Source of the DNA: Acanthopleura granulata
Taxonomy: Eukaryota; Mollusca; Polyplacophora; Chitonida; Chitonidae
Length of the DNA: 64,000 nucleotides
Direction: 5' to 3'
Assembly (NCBI GenBank): GCA_016165875.1
Contig: JABBOT010000013.1
Span: 8,540,909-8,604,908, forward strand
A program made the position numbers and the translations under genes. Positions within the stretch are counted from its first letter, which is position 1. Each line of letters begins with the position of its first letter. The notes beneath the pieces were generated by a model. It did no database searches. It was not told where the DNA came from and worked only from the letters and a program-made list of their open reading frames with translations. Shown one piece after another: positions 35,201-45,000 of this stretch.

Positions 35201-38080
35201 CCAAAAGAAAATAAAAACAATCTCCAAAGTGGAGCAATACGCTGGAAAAATGGTTCAAAATCAAGCAAGTGTAAGTCGAGCAAGTTTGAGAAAAGCTGGA
35301 CTTTATGTGAAATACAGTGCCGGGTAAACAACCTTGAACATAGTGGTAGTCTGTCCGATTGATTCTGCATCCATCTAAGGTCAGTTTTTTGTCATAATAC
35401 ATACTTTCAAAGGTCAGTACCAGACGACCTACGATACCTTCTTTTTAGCCGACAATGCCTTGAATTTCTCTGCGATCATTTTGGCGATGGCGGTGATTGG
35501 AAGGTTAGAGTAGTCTTTCCTGAACTTGGGTACTTTCTCCATGAAGAACCTCAGGTAGGGGGAGAGTGGCCGTCGCGGCATGTCTGGGTGGACCTGTTTT
35601 CATAAAATCAGCAATTGGTTCTCCTTTTATTTATAAACAGTGTGATGCTGCTTACAACATCATTTAAGGTGCTGCCTATAACATTACCAGATGCTACTTA
35701 CAACATCATATAATGCTGGTTACAACATTATATAACGCTGGTTACAACATTATATAATGCTGGTTACAACATCATATAATGCTGGTTACAATATTATATA
35801 ATGCTGGTTACAACATCATATAATGCTGCTTACAACATTATATAATGATTGTTACAATATTACAACATATATTTCAGCTTAGAGGCAGGTTGTAATTACC
35901 TCTGGTAAACACAAGAGCCCTTGAGACTACACTACTAAATGGTCAAACACTACCATCCCTAAACTCCTGATCTTTACATTCCATGTATACAGATATCCAG
36001 ATAGTAAATTTCATGGCCCTATCATACACTAAACACTGTCAAAAAATATAAAAAAAGCCAAATTATAATTTTGATGTTCAATTTTTTTTTTTTTTTTTTT
36101 GACCTATTTTGTCACAGTTTGGCTGTTTGTCTGGGTTTTTTTTTTTCTCGAATTTTGTCTGACTCGGAGCTGCAGCTGCGTCCACATTGGTAAAGGTCCA
36201 AACAGCTTTTGAGAGAATCCTTTCGTCAAATATGATCCAGCAAACATCGTAAGTGGCATTAAACTACTGAAAGTGTGGTGTAAAGACGTAACCATTCCTT
36301 GATTCCTGAGCGGCATTAAGCGGAACTTGTACATACACTTCAACCTTTTCGCATGTTTGCAAGGCGTTTTCTTCAAGCATATCCTGAACGCTTTGTTCTG
36401 TGCCGACTGATAAAATTATACTTTTTGTGAAGCCCCGTAACAGGCCAATCACACCAATGTAGTTTTGTCTCCAAAATCAAATTAAAAATGTGTAGAAATT
36501 GCACTGAAATTTGCTCTTCCATATGGGAAAAGGTTGAGGGACTTGGGCAGTGACTAAGATAGTTTCCCAAACTTCAGGCTGCCCTAGCTGGATCTCATAG
36601 AGTTATGTTAATGAACTAAACTGGTTGCTGATATTTGAATGTTTAATTAGTTATTACTGTTCCCCCGGGCTCTGCCTGGTTTCCCCCCCACCATAATAGT
36701 GGCCTCCGTCAAATAAGTGAAAATAAGTGAAATATTCTGGAGTACAACAGCAATCAAATAAATAAATAAATAAATAAATCGTTATCACTGTATGTCTAAC
36801 GGAAATGAAATGGGAGTTACCTTCTTCTTGCCGAACCATGACCAGGGAACTTTGGCCCACTCTTCTGCGTCCTGCACCATGTCTGTCATCGTGCGGAATC
36901 GACGCAACTACAATGCAACAACAGCATATGTCAGTACAAGGCTTACCTTCGTGAAACCTCCTTTTTTTCCTGTTTATTTTATTCACCTGGTTGGTGTTTT
37001 AGGCTGTACTCAACAATATTTCACTTATACCACGGCAACCAATTTTACAAAGAGGCAGAGTTTCCCCCAGTGTAAATTATGACCTTTTGCAGAGATAATG
37101 ACAAATTCTTTAACATGCAAAATATGCTTACATGTCTGTCAAACTGGTCAGAGACTAGGCTACTTGCAGTACTGCCACTAAACAGAAGCAGACTGAGCAA
37201 TTAAAAGCCCCTGTTTTCTTCTCATGAAAAACTCACATACAGACAGGCACCAGTAAATGTTCACACAACACAGTTTAGCAACTTTAAATTGAACAAACCT
37301 TGAAACAAGTAAAGAACACAAAAAACAAAGTTTTTATAATTTCCTCACCTCAACCATATTTCCTCTAGCACAACAAATGACTCACTCGTAAGACGATCGC
37401 ATTCCACTTCTGTTTACAATCCTCGGCTGTAAAGTGCTCAAACTTAATGTTTTCCCAGTCCATCTTCTCGGCCTGTGTGCTGTATTTAGCTTTGTCTTCT
37501 TTGGGCAACTCTGCCTTTATCCGCTCTAACAACATCTTCACGCTTTCTGTTGTCCAAATTTCATCATCTGAAAAAAAATAACAACCCAAATATTTCATTC
37601 ATTGAAACTGTTCGAATTTCAGAGAAACAGAACACAAAGTTTGTCGAAATGGTCGCCAGAGACGACCAGAATGACAGGTGGACTTAACATGGACCTTACA
37701 AACCATCTTCTGGTGTAATATTGAGCCAAAACATTTATTCACCTAAATTGTATTTTTGTGAAATCTATTCATGTAACATTACACATAAACTAAGCCTAGG
37801 AAACAACAAAACTGACGTTGTACACAGAATATAATGAACAAAAGAAAAAATGAAAATGACTGTCGGTCAAATCAAGTCAAATATGTAGCACGTCTTCCCA
37901 GCAAACCCCCCACAGCAGCCTGACCTGGATCGATGGACGCGTGAACTTCTGCTGGGACACTCTCCTTCTCTTCCCCATCCCCATCCTCTTCCTCATCAAC
38001 ATCCTCCTTTGTTTCCTCTTTCACGCTTTCCACTTTCTTTTTGGAAGCCGTGGCTTTCTTCCTTGGAGCACTTTTCACAG
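24174..38080 (-). CDS. UBTF: Nucleolar transcription factor UBF, copy A (5' incomplete, 17 exons)
   Basis: Architectural HMG-box factor that opens rDNA chromatin and helps recruit RNA polymerase I in the nucleolus. Exons in transcript order: 37925-38080, 37386-37567, 36821-36907, 35438-35593, 34893-34957, 32672-32828, 32213-32323, 31474-31598, 30929-31070, 30297-30428, 29901-30062, 29060-29124, 28218-28301, 26548-26731, 26150-26290, 24915-25145, 24174-24272. Phases agree throughout (2279 nt, 758 residues plus a split first codon). Domains: Lys/Glu-rich linker, dimerisation domain, HMG boxes matching vertebrate 1, 2, 3, 4 and 6, then an acidic tail ending AESD. The order and linker motifs such as GEPKKPP and VPSTERM-like NIPSTERM identify UBF. 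No upstream exon exists on this side of the N gap. The donor at 24915 (gtgtgt) is the weakest boundary. Confidence 0.95.
25911..26069. mobile_element. MITE-like element (family M3), UBTF intron, copy A
   Basis: Left end acctacaatttcgcccatga and right end tctgggcaaacttttgggt are inverted copies of the M3 termini. About 35 internal bases present in the copy B counterpart (43791-43977) are missing here. Confidence 0.6.
26330..26530. repeat. GATAATG-rich degenerate repeat, UBTF intron, copy A
   Basis: Repeated gataatgtgg / gagataatggg motifs at variable spacing between exons 26150-26290 and 26548-26731. Copy B has an expanded and rearranged version (44216-44545). Confidence 0.7.
26548..28301 (-). 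CDS. UBTF: UBTF copy A exons: linker and last HMG box (vertebrate box 6)
   Basis: Exon 28218-28301 encodes KQHPEAHAGKENSRLKLKYP then GEPKKPPG. Exon 26548-26731 encodes SGYQLFSAEMMGKLTNIPS, QVSIQWRGLSEMERVSYNQ and EDYRKAIEKFKS. The GEPKKPP start and xGYQxFSxE pattern match human box 6 (GEPKKPPMNGYQKFSQE). The 1.5-kb intron between the two exons carries a SINE (27908-28143) and a decayed SINE (26929-27060). Confidence 0.92.
27908..28143 (+). mobile_element. SINE family S1, UBTF intron, copy A
   Basis: Head gtggataagtcagtcagcgc, B box gtgagttcaagcccag, body ggtctgccagcaacctgcgg and tail aacagcaatcaaataaataa. It is antisense to UBTF. The orthologous insertion is present in copy B (45963-46193), with small internal deletions differing between copies. 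Confidence 0.85.
28366..28725. mobile_element. Long-TIR MITE (family M2), UBTF intron, copy A
   Basis: About 360 bp with taggggagtttcaagttcga at the left and aagagttcgaactctaaact at the right, and an inner pair tgacaaaaatgttaggcaac against gttgcctaacatttttgaca. Present at the same site in copy B (46411-46772). Confidence 0.8.
29060..30062 (-). CDS. UBTF: UBTF copy A exons: HMG box 4
   Basis: Exons 29901-30062 and 29060-29124 encode QKPKRPMTALFMFITEKKDK, DIVRLLSKAYSELPDSKREK and ESYERDLQSY. Human box 4 starts EKPKRPVSAMFIFSEEKR. After this box the protein goes straight to the KQHPEAHAG linker and box 6; no sequence equal to vertebrate box 5 (PKRAEEIWQQ region) is present between the two exons. 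Confidence 0.9.
29486..29854. mobile_element. Long-TIR MITE (family M2) with TTAA flanks, copy A
   Basis: About 369 bp with terminal TAGGGGAGTTTC against GAAACTCCCTTA and arms extending about 90 bases. TTAA sits directly outside both ends (29482-29485 and 29855-29858), as expected for a 4-bp TTAA target duplication. The counterpart at 47587-47957 has the same TTAA flanks. Confidence 0.8.
30297..31070 (-). CDS. UBTF: UBTF copy A exons: HMG box 3
   Basis: Exons 30929-31070 and 30297-30428 encode SGYAYFSSTLL, NIPSTERMGEISRRWKALSD and the helix ending TQYEKYRACLPVEELERL. Human box 3 has DVPSTERMVLCSQQWKLLSQ at the same place. The 3' part (EEALKAQKKAKTNGTLPS) is a charged linker. The donor of exon 30297-30428 and its downstream intron are duplicated at 31679-31791 in this copy only. 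Confidence 0.92.
31474..32828 (-). CDS. UBTF: UBTF copy A exons: HMG box 2
   Basis: Exons 32672-32828, 32213-32323 and 31474-31598. After EEHPDLLPS and a Lys-rich linker the box runs KPAKPLSAQQLFLNAKLEEM, LKKRWSVLKPSKKMKFITMA and EGQKEYQKTLQEYCKDHPDY, matching human KPKTPQQLW, LGKQWSQLSDKKRLKWI and KHPEL. The last exon also holds LTKAEEKVRDHHYGKPEKPP, the linker into box 3. In mammals this box is the one altered by splicing in UBF2. Confidence 0.92.
31679..31791. repeat. Copy A-only ectopic duplicate of an exon/intron junction
   Basis: About 113 bases nearly identical to 30198-30310, i.e. the donor end of UBTF exon 30297-30428 with its downstream intron, reinserted in the same orientation between exons 31474-31598 and 32213-32323. 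It includes the donor (gtaagt on the minus strand) and about a dozen coding bases. Copy B lacks it. Confidence 0.85.
32513..32665. repeat. AT-rich aacaaattccaaat repeat, UBTF intron, copy A
   Basis: Degenerate units of about 15-20 bases on the theme attaacaaattccaaat, next to the donor of exon 32672-32828. The open plus frame across it is a repeat artefact. The copy B version (50555-50728) is longer and rearranged. Confidence 0.75.
34470..34640 (-). mobile_element. SINE family S1, UBTF intron, copy A
   Basis: Starts tttatttgattgattggtgt with ggccatactcaagaaatttt, then gtcagcataatggtgggagg and gaagccagcatgagctgggc. An internal part of the body is deleted. Oriented with UBTF. Counterpart at 52530-52700. 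Confidence 0.8.
34893..35593 (-). CDS. UBTF: UBTF copy A exons: HMG box 1
   Basis: Exons 35438-35593 and 34893-34957 encode VHPDMPRRPLSPYLRFFMEK, an Ile/Ala helix (ITAIAKMIAEKFKALSAKKK) and a third helix ending NKLEKFR. The opening matches the human box 1 start HPDFPKKPLTPYFRFFMEK. The last codon is split AG|A into exon 32672-32828. Box 1 is the box that binds DNA most strongly in vertebrate UBF (established knowledge). Confidence 0.93.
34968..35032 (-). mobile_element. SINE family S1, 3' fragment beside a UBTF acceptor, copy A
   Basis: tttatttatttatttgattggtgtttcacg-type start followed by ccgcactcaagaatattgca. The (TTTA) tail begins about 10 bases upstream (transcript sense) of the acceptor of exon 34893-34957, so the SINE supplies part of that acceptor region. 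Counterpart at 53030-53094. Confidence 0.75.
35698..35865. repeat. 22-bp tandem array, UBTF intron, copy A
   Basis: About seven units of roughly 22 bases containing tataatgctggttacaacat, with ATTATATAAT palindromes at the joints. Copy B (53762-53880) has fewer units. Confidence 0.8.
36338..36538. mobile_element. MITE-like element (family M4), UBTF intron, copy A
   Basis: Starts cttcaaccttttcgcatgtt and ends gggaaaaggttgagg, with the interior gaagccccgtaacaggccaa reverse-complementary to the element at 9195-9402. Counterpart at 54346-54547. Confidence 0.65.
36658..37035. mobile_element. Two S1 SINE fragments flanking a UBTF exon, copy A
   Basis: 36658-36780 is a plus-strand 3' fragment (cccgggctctgcctggtttc, tail caatcaaataaataaata). 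36975-37035 is a minus-strand fragment (ttggtgttttaggctgtact, aatatttcacttatacc). They lie either side of UBTF exon 36821-36907. Copy B has both (54666-54780 and 54973-55033). Confidence 0.75.
36821..37567 (-). CDS. UBTF: UBTF copy A exons: N-terminal dimerisation domain
   Basis: Exons 37386-37567 and 36821-36907 encode DDEIWTTESVKMLLERIKAE, then MDWENIKFEHFTAEDCKQKW and FRTMTDMVQDAEEW. They align with the human stretch around [20 protein letters not shown] and RKFRTLTELILDAQE, which mediates UBF dimerisation. The donor of the second exon is gtaact in this copy but gtaagt in copy B. Residue 8 after MLLERIK is Ala here and Thr in copy B, the only replacement I spotted between the copies. Confidence 0.9.
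37925..38080 (-). CDS. UBTF: UBTF copy A exon: charged N-terminal linker
   Basis: Encodes a basic part (SAPRKKATASKKK) followed by an acidic part (EDVDEEEDGDGEEKE) and then VHASIDP, leading into the dimerisation domain. It begins with two bases of a split codon that join the G left at the end of exon 58184-58309, restoring Ala. Vertebrate UBF has a much shorter sequence before its dimerisation domain, so this is an N-terminal extension. Low complexity makes function unpredictable beyond likely nuclear targeting by the KK clusters. Confidence 0.85.
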
Positions 38081-38148
38081 CTGTGACAACAGACAACATG
38101 GAGGGATGACTAACACTGTCAGTTGTTCTCAGTGAAAGTCAGAGTCTT

Positions 38149-38375
38149 ATTTATTTATTCATTTATTTGATTGGTGTTCTATGCCGTACTCAGGAATATT
38201 TCACTTATGCAATGATGGCCAGCATTATGATGGGAGGAAACCAGGCAGAGCCCAGGAGAAACCCACGACCATCCAACTTGCAGCCAAAGACAAAGAGCAT
38301 GGGCTGGACTCAGGTGACCACACTGGTGAGAGGCACCTGGGTTACGCTGCACTAACCCAATCGGCCACATTGAGT
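38149..38375 (-). mobile_element. SINE family S1, upstream UBTF intron, copy A
   Basis: tttatttatttgattggtgt start, atgccgtactcaggaatatt, gatgggaggaaaccaggcag, then a diverged middle and a head-like ccaatcggccaca at the right end. The identical insertion is at 56050-56277. Confidence 0.85.
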
Positions 38376-38505
38376 GTGTTACGATCGATGCCAGTTACCA
38401 CCCATGTGATGTGATGTTAGTGATCATCATTGTGTCATGAGGTCAGTTACAACCAGTGTGTTACGATGGCAGTAAGTCAGTGTGTTATGATGCAAGTAAC
38501 AGTCA

Positions 38506-38771
38506 GTTATGATGTCAGTCCCTGTCAGTGTTGTGATGTCAGTCACTGTCAGTGTTATGATGTCAGTCCCTGTCAGTGTTATGATGTCAGTCCCTGTCAG
38601 TGTGGTGATGTCAGTCACTGTCAGTGTGGTGATGTCAGTCCCTGTCAGTGTGGTGATGTCAGTCACTGTCAGTGTTGTGATGTCAGTCACTGTCAGTGTT
38701 GTAATGTCAGTCACTGTCAGTGTGGTGATGTCGGTCACTGTCAGTGTGGTGATGTCGGTCACTGTCAGTGT
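38506..38771. repeat. 24-bp tandem array, copy A side, truncated by the gap
   Basis: Unit tgttgtgatgtcagtcactg plus tcag (24 bp) with Y/R variants. Each unit contains the 11-base inverted repeat CACTG-T-CAGTG. As 24 is a multiple of three, frames stay open on both strands (CDVSHCQC, SVTVSVVM, TLTVTDIT repeats); none is supported as a gene. The array is cut by N at 38772. Confidence 0.92.
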
Positions 38772-38948
38772 NNNNNNNNNNNNNNNNNNNNNNNNNNNNN
38801 NNNNNNNNNNNNNNNNNNNNNNNNNNNNNNNNNNNNNNNNNNNNNNNNNNNNNNNNNNNNNNNNNNNNNNNNNNNNNNNNNNNNNNNNNNNNNNNNNNNN
38901 NNNNNNNNNNNNNNNNNNNNNNNNNNNNNNNNNNNNNNNNNNNNNNNN
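38772..38948. other. Assembly gap (177 N)
   Basis: Run of N joining the 24-bp array on the left to sequence on the right that restarts the 17.9-kb segment at the equivalent of position 20850. It is the junction of the two UBTF copies. Confidence 0.99.
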
Positions 38949-41900
38949 GGGTTATATACAAGTACAGGGCGGAATAAAATGTGCCAGGATAAAACATATA
39001 CATTTACTTACTATTTACTTAGTAAATATTTTAAGGCTGGTGTAAACTTGATGTCATACTTAAGTACTTTTTAGGTACTTTTTCGCTTATATGACGACGG
39101 CCGGGAGAAAGAGATGAGTCTGTACACAGAGTATGAGAAAAGTATGAGTAAATCACGGCTCTTCACCAGACAGTAACCCTTAAAAATCTCCTGACTTAAA
39201 GCCACAGCCGATGTAGTCCTTCAGCTCAATGATCTCCATGTTCAACTTTGGACGAATCACGCTAGATTCCATGTCCCCCCCCCCCCCCGGTCACTGTCCA
39301 CGTCATTTTACCACAGCATCAGGACTTATTATTTCCCTTTTCGCTAGACATTTTCATAAACGTTGACATTATCATAAAACGCACCCACAATAATGATAAT
39401 GAAAAATGGAAACGTTTCACTCGCAACGATTTTTCAAAATACTCTGATACAAATGATTGGCATTGGCCATAGCTAGCCAATCAGCAAGCCAGGATTCCTG
39501 GATAAAACACATGCGGAAACTCTTAAAACTCCTTGCTGCCCTTAACAAAAGGGTCCAAAGTTGTTTATTCCTTTGTTCTTTCTAGGCAGAACTTGACACG
39601 TTTAGGTGAATGCACGTGCGCTCACAGAACACTTGGCACACAAGCACTGCAGCATCACAGCAGGAACCAATGAGCTATTACTGCAGTTTGGACCCTTTTG
39701 TGTAGCCTGTCGGAGTCTCCCATTCTTTCTTCAAATGCAACAGGTTAAATGACTTTGCGGGACAAACTGTGCTTAGGGTTTAAAATTCCTTTCTGAAACG
39801 CAGAGTCTCAAAGAGAACTTCCTCCCTGCCTCTGAGCCTGATATCAATGTTGATACTGTGGACAATGTTGATTAAAACATCAATCATCATAAGTGTCCCT
39901 CAAGAAACTACAACTACGCAGTCATCTACACGTCAAAGGACACAGCCCATGCTTATTTTAAGTCCAGAGAAAAAACATCACAATCACAGTATTTACACAA
40001 GTACAACTCAAGTCTTTCCAACTTTTCCTAACAAAAAAATTAAAGGCGTACATGAAACGTGATAAAAATCGGTTGAATTATTCTGGTTTGACTTTGTGTT
40101 CGCCACGGGGTTTTCTGACGCTGCAAAGTTTAGGACAAACCACTGATATTTACAAACTCGTCACAGTTAAGATCATTCCCCCAAAACACTCAACAAAATC
40201 CCTGTTAATAATTGTGACAACAATACATGCTGATTTTATAATACATTTGTTTGTCTTATCAAAAAACATTTCTTAGAAAATATATGGTTTAAAATGGCTT
40301 AAAATATGCATAGCACTACAAATACACTTTCTCCTCACTATGGTGAAGGTGAATGAATAAAAAAATGAGTTACCATAGTTACTAACAAGGCAAAATAAAA
40401 TGGAAAACAAACTTCAAAATAATATAGAAAAGGATATACAAAAGAAAAAACCAAAAATGTGAAGGAAAAAAAAAAAAAGAAAAAATGACAACAAAAGAAA
40501 CTTCAGTAACAATATGAAGATGGGGAATTAAAAAAAAAAAAAAAAAAAGGGTAAAACGCATTCACAATGAAGAGAAAAAAGATGAAAATAACCTAACCCT
40601 CACAAACTGGTCCCTAACTGATGAAAAGCCAAATAAACTCAAACAAAAATGTCTGCCTAGTAACATAATCAACAACCAATTAAAACTTGCCGACTAAAAC
40701 TCTAAAAACAGTGAGCCAATGGTATTCACTGAGAGAACACGGACAGCTACAAGGGCTGTGGGTCTCTGGGGGGGGGGGGAATGGTTTAGGAAGCAGAATT
40801 ATTCCTTCAACTATTTTTACTGTTAGTGTATAGAAATTAAAGAGTTAACAGGTAACAAGATAAAAGTCAAGCGTGATTATATCACTAATGCTCAAACTGT
40901 ATTCGGCCAGTCTGAGTAAATCTGGACTTAGCTTGCTTTTTCTTGCTTCATGACCTTCGCGTATGAGTATGCATGCAAAATTCATATATCTTTCATAATA
41001 GCCTGCCCTACATACAAAGATATACTATTACAATCATGAGAAAGGCCAGTCACTCATATTGTAGCATTTCTGAAAGCGAGGACGTCACGTACCTCATCTA
41101 TATCACTCGAAGAATTTCAGCCATATGGCGAGCATCAAAATAGTTGAAAAGCACTCCTTTTGGAGAAAATGGAAAGACCCATATTGTCCACATCATATAC
41201 TTAGGATCAAGTTCAAGTTCGTCAAGTATTTGTTGTTATATAACACTGGACCGAGGTTACTACTTGCTATGTAACATTGGATCAAGCTTACTATTTGTTA
41301 TATAACACTGGACCGAGGTTACTCTTTGCTATGCAACATTGGACCAAGCTTACTATTTGTTATATAACACTGGACCGAGGTTACTATTTGCTACGTAACA
41401 TTGGATCAAGCTTACTGTTTGTTATATAACACTGGACCGAGGTTACTATTTGCTACGTAACATTGGATCAAGCTTACTATTTGTTACATAACACTGGACC
41501 GAGATTACTCTTTGCTATGCAACATTGGATCAAGCTTACTATTTGTTATATAACACTGGACCGAGGTTACTATTTGCTACGTAACATTGGATCAAGCTTA
41601 CTATTTGTTACATAACACTGGACCGAGATTACTCTTTGCTATGCAACATTGGATCAAGCTTACTATTTGTTATATAACACTGGACCGCGGTTACTATTTG
41701 CTACGTAACATTGGATCAAGCTTACTATTTGTTATATAACACTGGACCAAGGTTACTATTTGCTACGTAACATTGGATCAAGCTTACTATTTGTTATATA
41801 ACACTGGACCAAGATTGGTGTAATGTGTTATATAATACTGAAGATAATAATGATTTTTCAAGTCCTCAAAACACCAAATGGCTCATTAAAAAAACAATAT

Positions 41901-42049
41901 TAAATTAAAATAGTGTGGAATGAAAAAAAAAGAATGATCAAATGATGTGAGTTTTGGGCCTTGGGCTGAACTGTATAATGGTACAGTAATGCATGAGAGG
42001 GATGCAATAACAACAACAACAAAGATGGTGAATTGCAGCTTCAGGTTTT
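38949..42049. other. 3' flank or 3' UTR of UBTF copy B
   Basis: Same content as 20846-24173: A-runs near 40470 and 40532, a G-run near 40770 and the 62-bp array. Nothing coding recognised. Confidence 0.45.
41235..41840. repeat. 62-bp tandem array, copy B (about 9-10 units)
   Basis: Same two-half unit as 23095-23760 with about one unit fewer and a different order of the taYgYaac variants, showing the arrays have changed independently. The about 200 bases that follow the array in copy A are replaced here by a short gaagataataatga stretch. Confidence 0.92.
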
Positions 42050-45000
42050 TTAGTCTGATTCTGCCTCGCTGGATGATTCGCCCGACGATGACGAATCGGA
42101 ACTTTCTGATTCGCTCTCTGATCCACTGCTGGAATCTTTACCTGCCTCCTGTAACGTAAGAAACAACATCACATTATCATACACGGGTACAGATGTTTAT
42201 TACATTTTGTTTCAGTGTGGTAATTGAATTCCCAACTCTAACACAGTTAGCAAAAGATTTGGTATGCGGATGAAATTTACAAAAATGCAGTTTCACCGGT
42301 TCACAGCAGCGTAGAGTAATGGGACAACTCCAGCAAAATGACCAGTGGCAATGCAGAATTCAATATTCCAGTTTTATTTAAACCAACTTGACCAATGGAT
42401 TGGACTTGCCACAGAGCTCTTCTTGGCAAAGTTGATCACTGGAAGTGGAAATGGAAATAATTGGACAGCAGGGTTTCCCTTTTTTTCATAACAAAAGTAC
42501 CTCCATGGGGATTTATTTGCTTATTTACTTATTCATTAATTTCACCCCAGTTTCCAGAATTTTTCACTTATTCCTATACAATTTCCATCAGGTTTATGGG
42601 TGACTGACATAAACCATTGCCCTTTGGCAAGTCACAGACCCACTTGCACACCATCTTGGTGGCAGATTAGTTGACCGTTTATTGTCCTCAAGGCCAAAAA
42701 AAAAAAAAGTGGAGAAATAAGACCTAAATTTTTGTGAAACAGGACAGGTACAGTAGTGCCTTAGCAATCCCTGTGCGTGCGAGTACACACCCCTCCCTTG
42801 GTCGTAGAGCTGACGGACTTTGTGGGGATGGGGAAGGCGTTGTTGATGGCTGGCGTCTGTCCGTCCTTCCCTTCCTCTTCCTCCCCTTCCTCCTCGGAGG
42901 ACTCCTCCTCCTCCTCCTCACTGCCTTCCTCCTCCTCGCTCTCCTCCCCGGACTCCTCACTACTGCTTCCCTCCTCCCCTTCCTCACTGCTCCCTTCCTC
43001 ACCCGACTCAGACTCGGACTCCTGTCAAGTGTAATGTATAGTATGGATCAGAGTTGTTTTAGATCTTAGTGGCCATTTTCGGACAACTGGAGTAAACGAC
43101 GCGCCTGGCGCCGCCCAGCCATCCGGCAGCACACCATCATTTAGCTGAAGCGATCACATGTTCAGTGGCATCTTTCCATTTTGCTTACGCAGACATAGCC
43201 GTATGATACGGGAGATCAAAGTTTCGCAGGTTCTTGGAAAAGGATGAGGAAAGTCATCTTAATATGATGTGAGCGTGCACCAGGCCTGCAGGGACTACTT
43301 TCACAAAATTTATTACTCGTATTTCTCACAACTTTTTTCTTCAAAGACTAGCCCTATAAAAGCAACGTGATTTACCCAAAATGTTAGGCAAAATCGATTT
43401 ACGAAGTTTTGTGAAAATGCGTCCGTGATGACAAAGCTGTCCTTAGCCTTATGTCAGACTTTTTCTTAAGTAATTATTCCTAAACTTGGATTTGAACTTA
43501 ACTCCTAATTTTCAGTTTTGTCAAGAAAGCCTACCAAAAGACAACTCTTTGTATTAAGTAAAAGATGATTAAGGAAGAGTTAAGACTAAGCGGCCAATTT
43601 GTTTACACGTGTATCGCAGTAATCCTTACACATGTATTCACAAGCAAAAATTTAAACAGGCAATAAATTTACAAACAAGCAATCAGTTTCCACAGCAGCA
43701 AAGGAGTGTACAGTAGGGAGTCAGAACAAGTAAGTCACTGGAATATAGCACTTAAACTGCCTCATCTGATTGCAGGTACAGTATAAAATGACCTACAATT
43801 TCGCCCATGACTAAGTGGCTCATTTTGCCGGATTCTGAGAGCTCTACTGATCTTGAAAAGGGGCTCTGAGGTTTCTTTGGGATGAAACATAATATTCTAC
43901 TGGCAAATTTGGAGTTTCAGGACCAAAGCTAAAAATACAGCCTCCGAAAACCCACTTTTCTGGGCAAACTTTTGGGTGATTTTACAGGTATCCTAACTAA
44001 ATTCATCAGCTGCAATACGTGAATGCACATCTTCTGACACAATAAAAAAGCACTGACCTCATCATCTTCGTTCTCTTTATTATCAGCTTTAGCGTCTTTT
44101 GCTTTAGTTCCCGCCGCTATGTTGTTTTTCTTCACTCCCTTTCTGCTTCGCTGTTTTACGACTTCCTCGTACTTTGCTCGTTCCTCGGGGGACAACATCT
44201 AGAACACGAATAATGGATAATGGCATTAATTAGAGAAGCTGGACAACTGAGATAATGAGGAAAACTGAGATAATGGGGTTAATGAGGGCAATTGGTTTAA
44301 CAACATCTAGAACACGAATAATGGATAATGGCGTCAATTAGAGAAGCTGGACAACTGAGATAATGTGGACAACTGAGATAATGTGGACAACTCTGAGATA
44401 ATGGGGTTAATGAAGGCAATTGGTTTAACAGAGATAATGGAGGATAGGGATAATGAACAGAGGGGAGAACAGAGATAATGAGAAAAAGGGGATAGTGAGA
44501 AAAAGGGGATAGTGGTTTCTGGGGATAATGACAGGATGGGGATAAAATATACGACTGACTCACAGATTTAAATTTTTCGATGGCCTTCCTGTAGTCCTCG
44601 ACCATCTGGACGCGTCGCTGGTTGTAGCTGACCCGCTCCATCTCGCTCAGCCCGCGCCACTGAATGCTGACCTGCTGGAGCCGCAGCTTGCTGGGAATAT
44701 TTGTTAGTTTCCCCATCATCTCAGCGGAGAACAGCTGGTAGCCACTTCTGTAAACAAGAAGGAAAAACGGAGCTTCACCGGCTGGAAAACATCACCTTGT
44801 TCTGAACTCCTCTTTACGACGTTCAAACCCGGCTTTAAAGAAACTTGCATGTATACACCTAGAGAGAACCTCTTATGCGAAAAGCTAATACGAGATGTAA
44901 GGGTTGTACAAAGTGACCCCTTGTATTTATTTCATAGGTGTTAAAAAGCCATACTCAAGAATATTTCACTTACAAAATTTACCCTCATTGACAGTTTTAT

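Larger units (their letters stand above)
20846..38771. repeat. Large duplicated segment, copy A (about 17.9 kb)
   Basis: From gtatatacaagtacagggcg near 20850 onward this segment matches 38949-56673 nearly base for base, exons and introns alike, with scattered substitutions and about a dozen indels. It contains the 17-exon body of UBTF and its 3' flank. It ends in a 24-bp tandem array that runs into a block of N. Either one of two unmerged haplotypes or one unit of a very recent tandem duplication. Confidence 0.95.

Noticed and set aside
38430..39074. Open frames of about 110-214 codons across the 24-bp array and the N block
   Set aside because: They are forced by a repeat unit divisible by three and by N translated as X; no start context, splice sites or non-repeat part.
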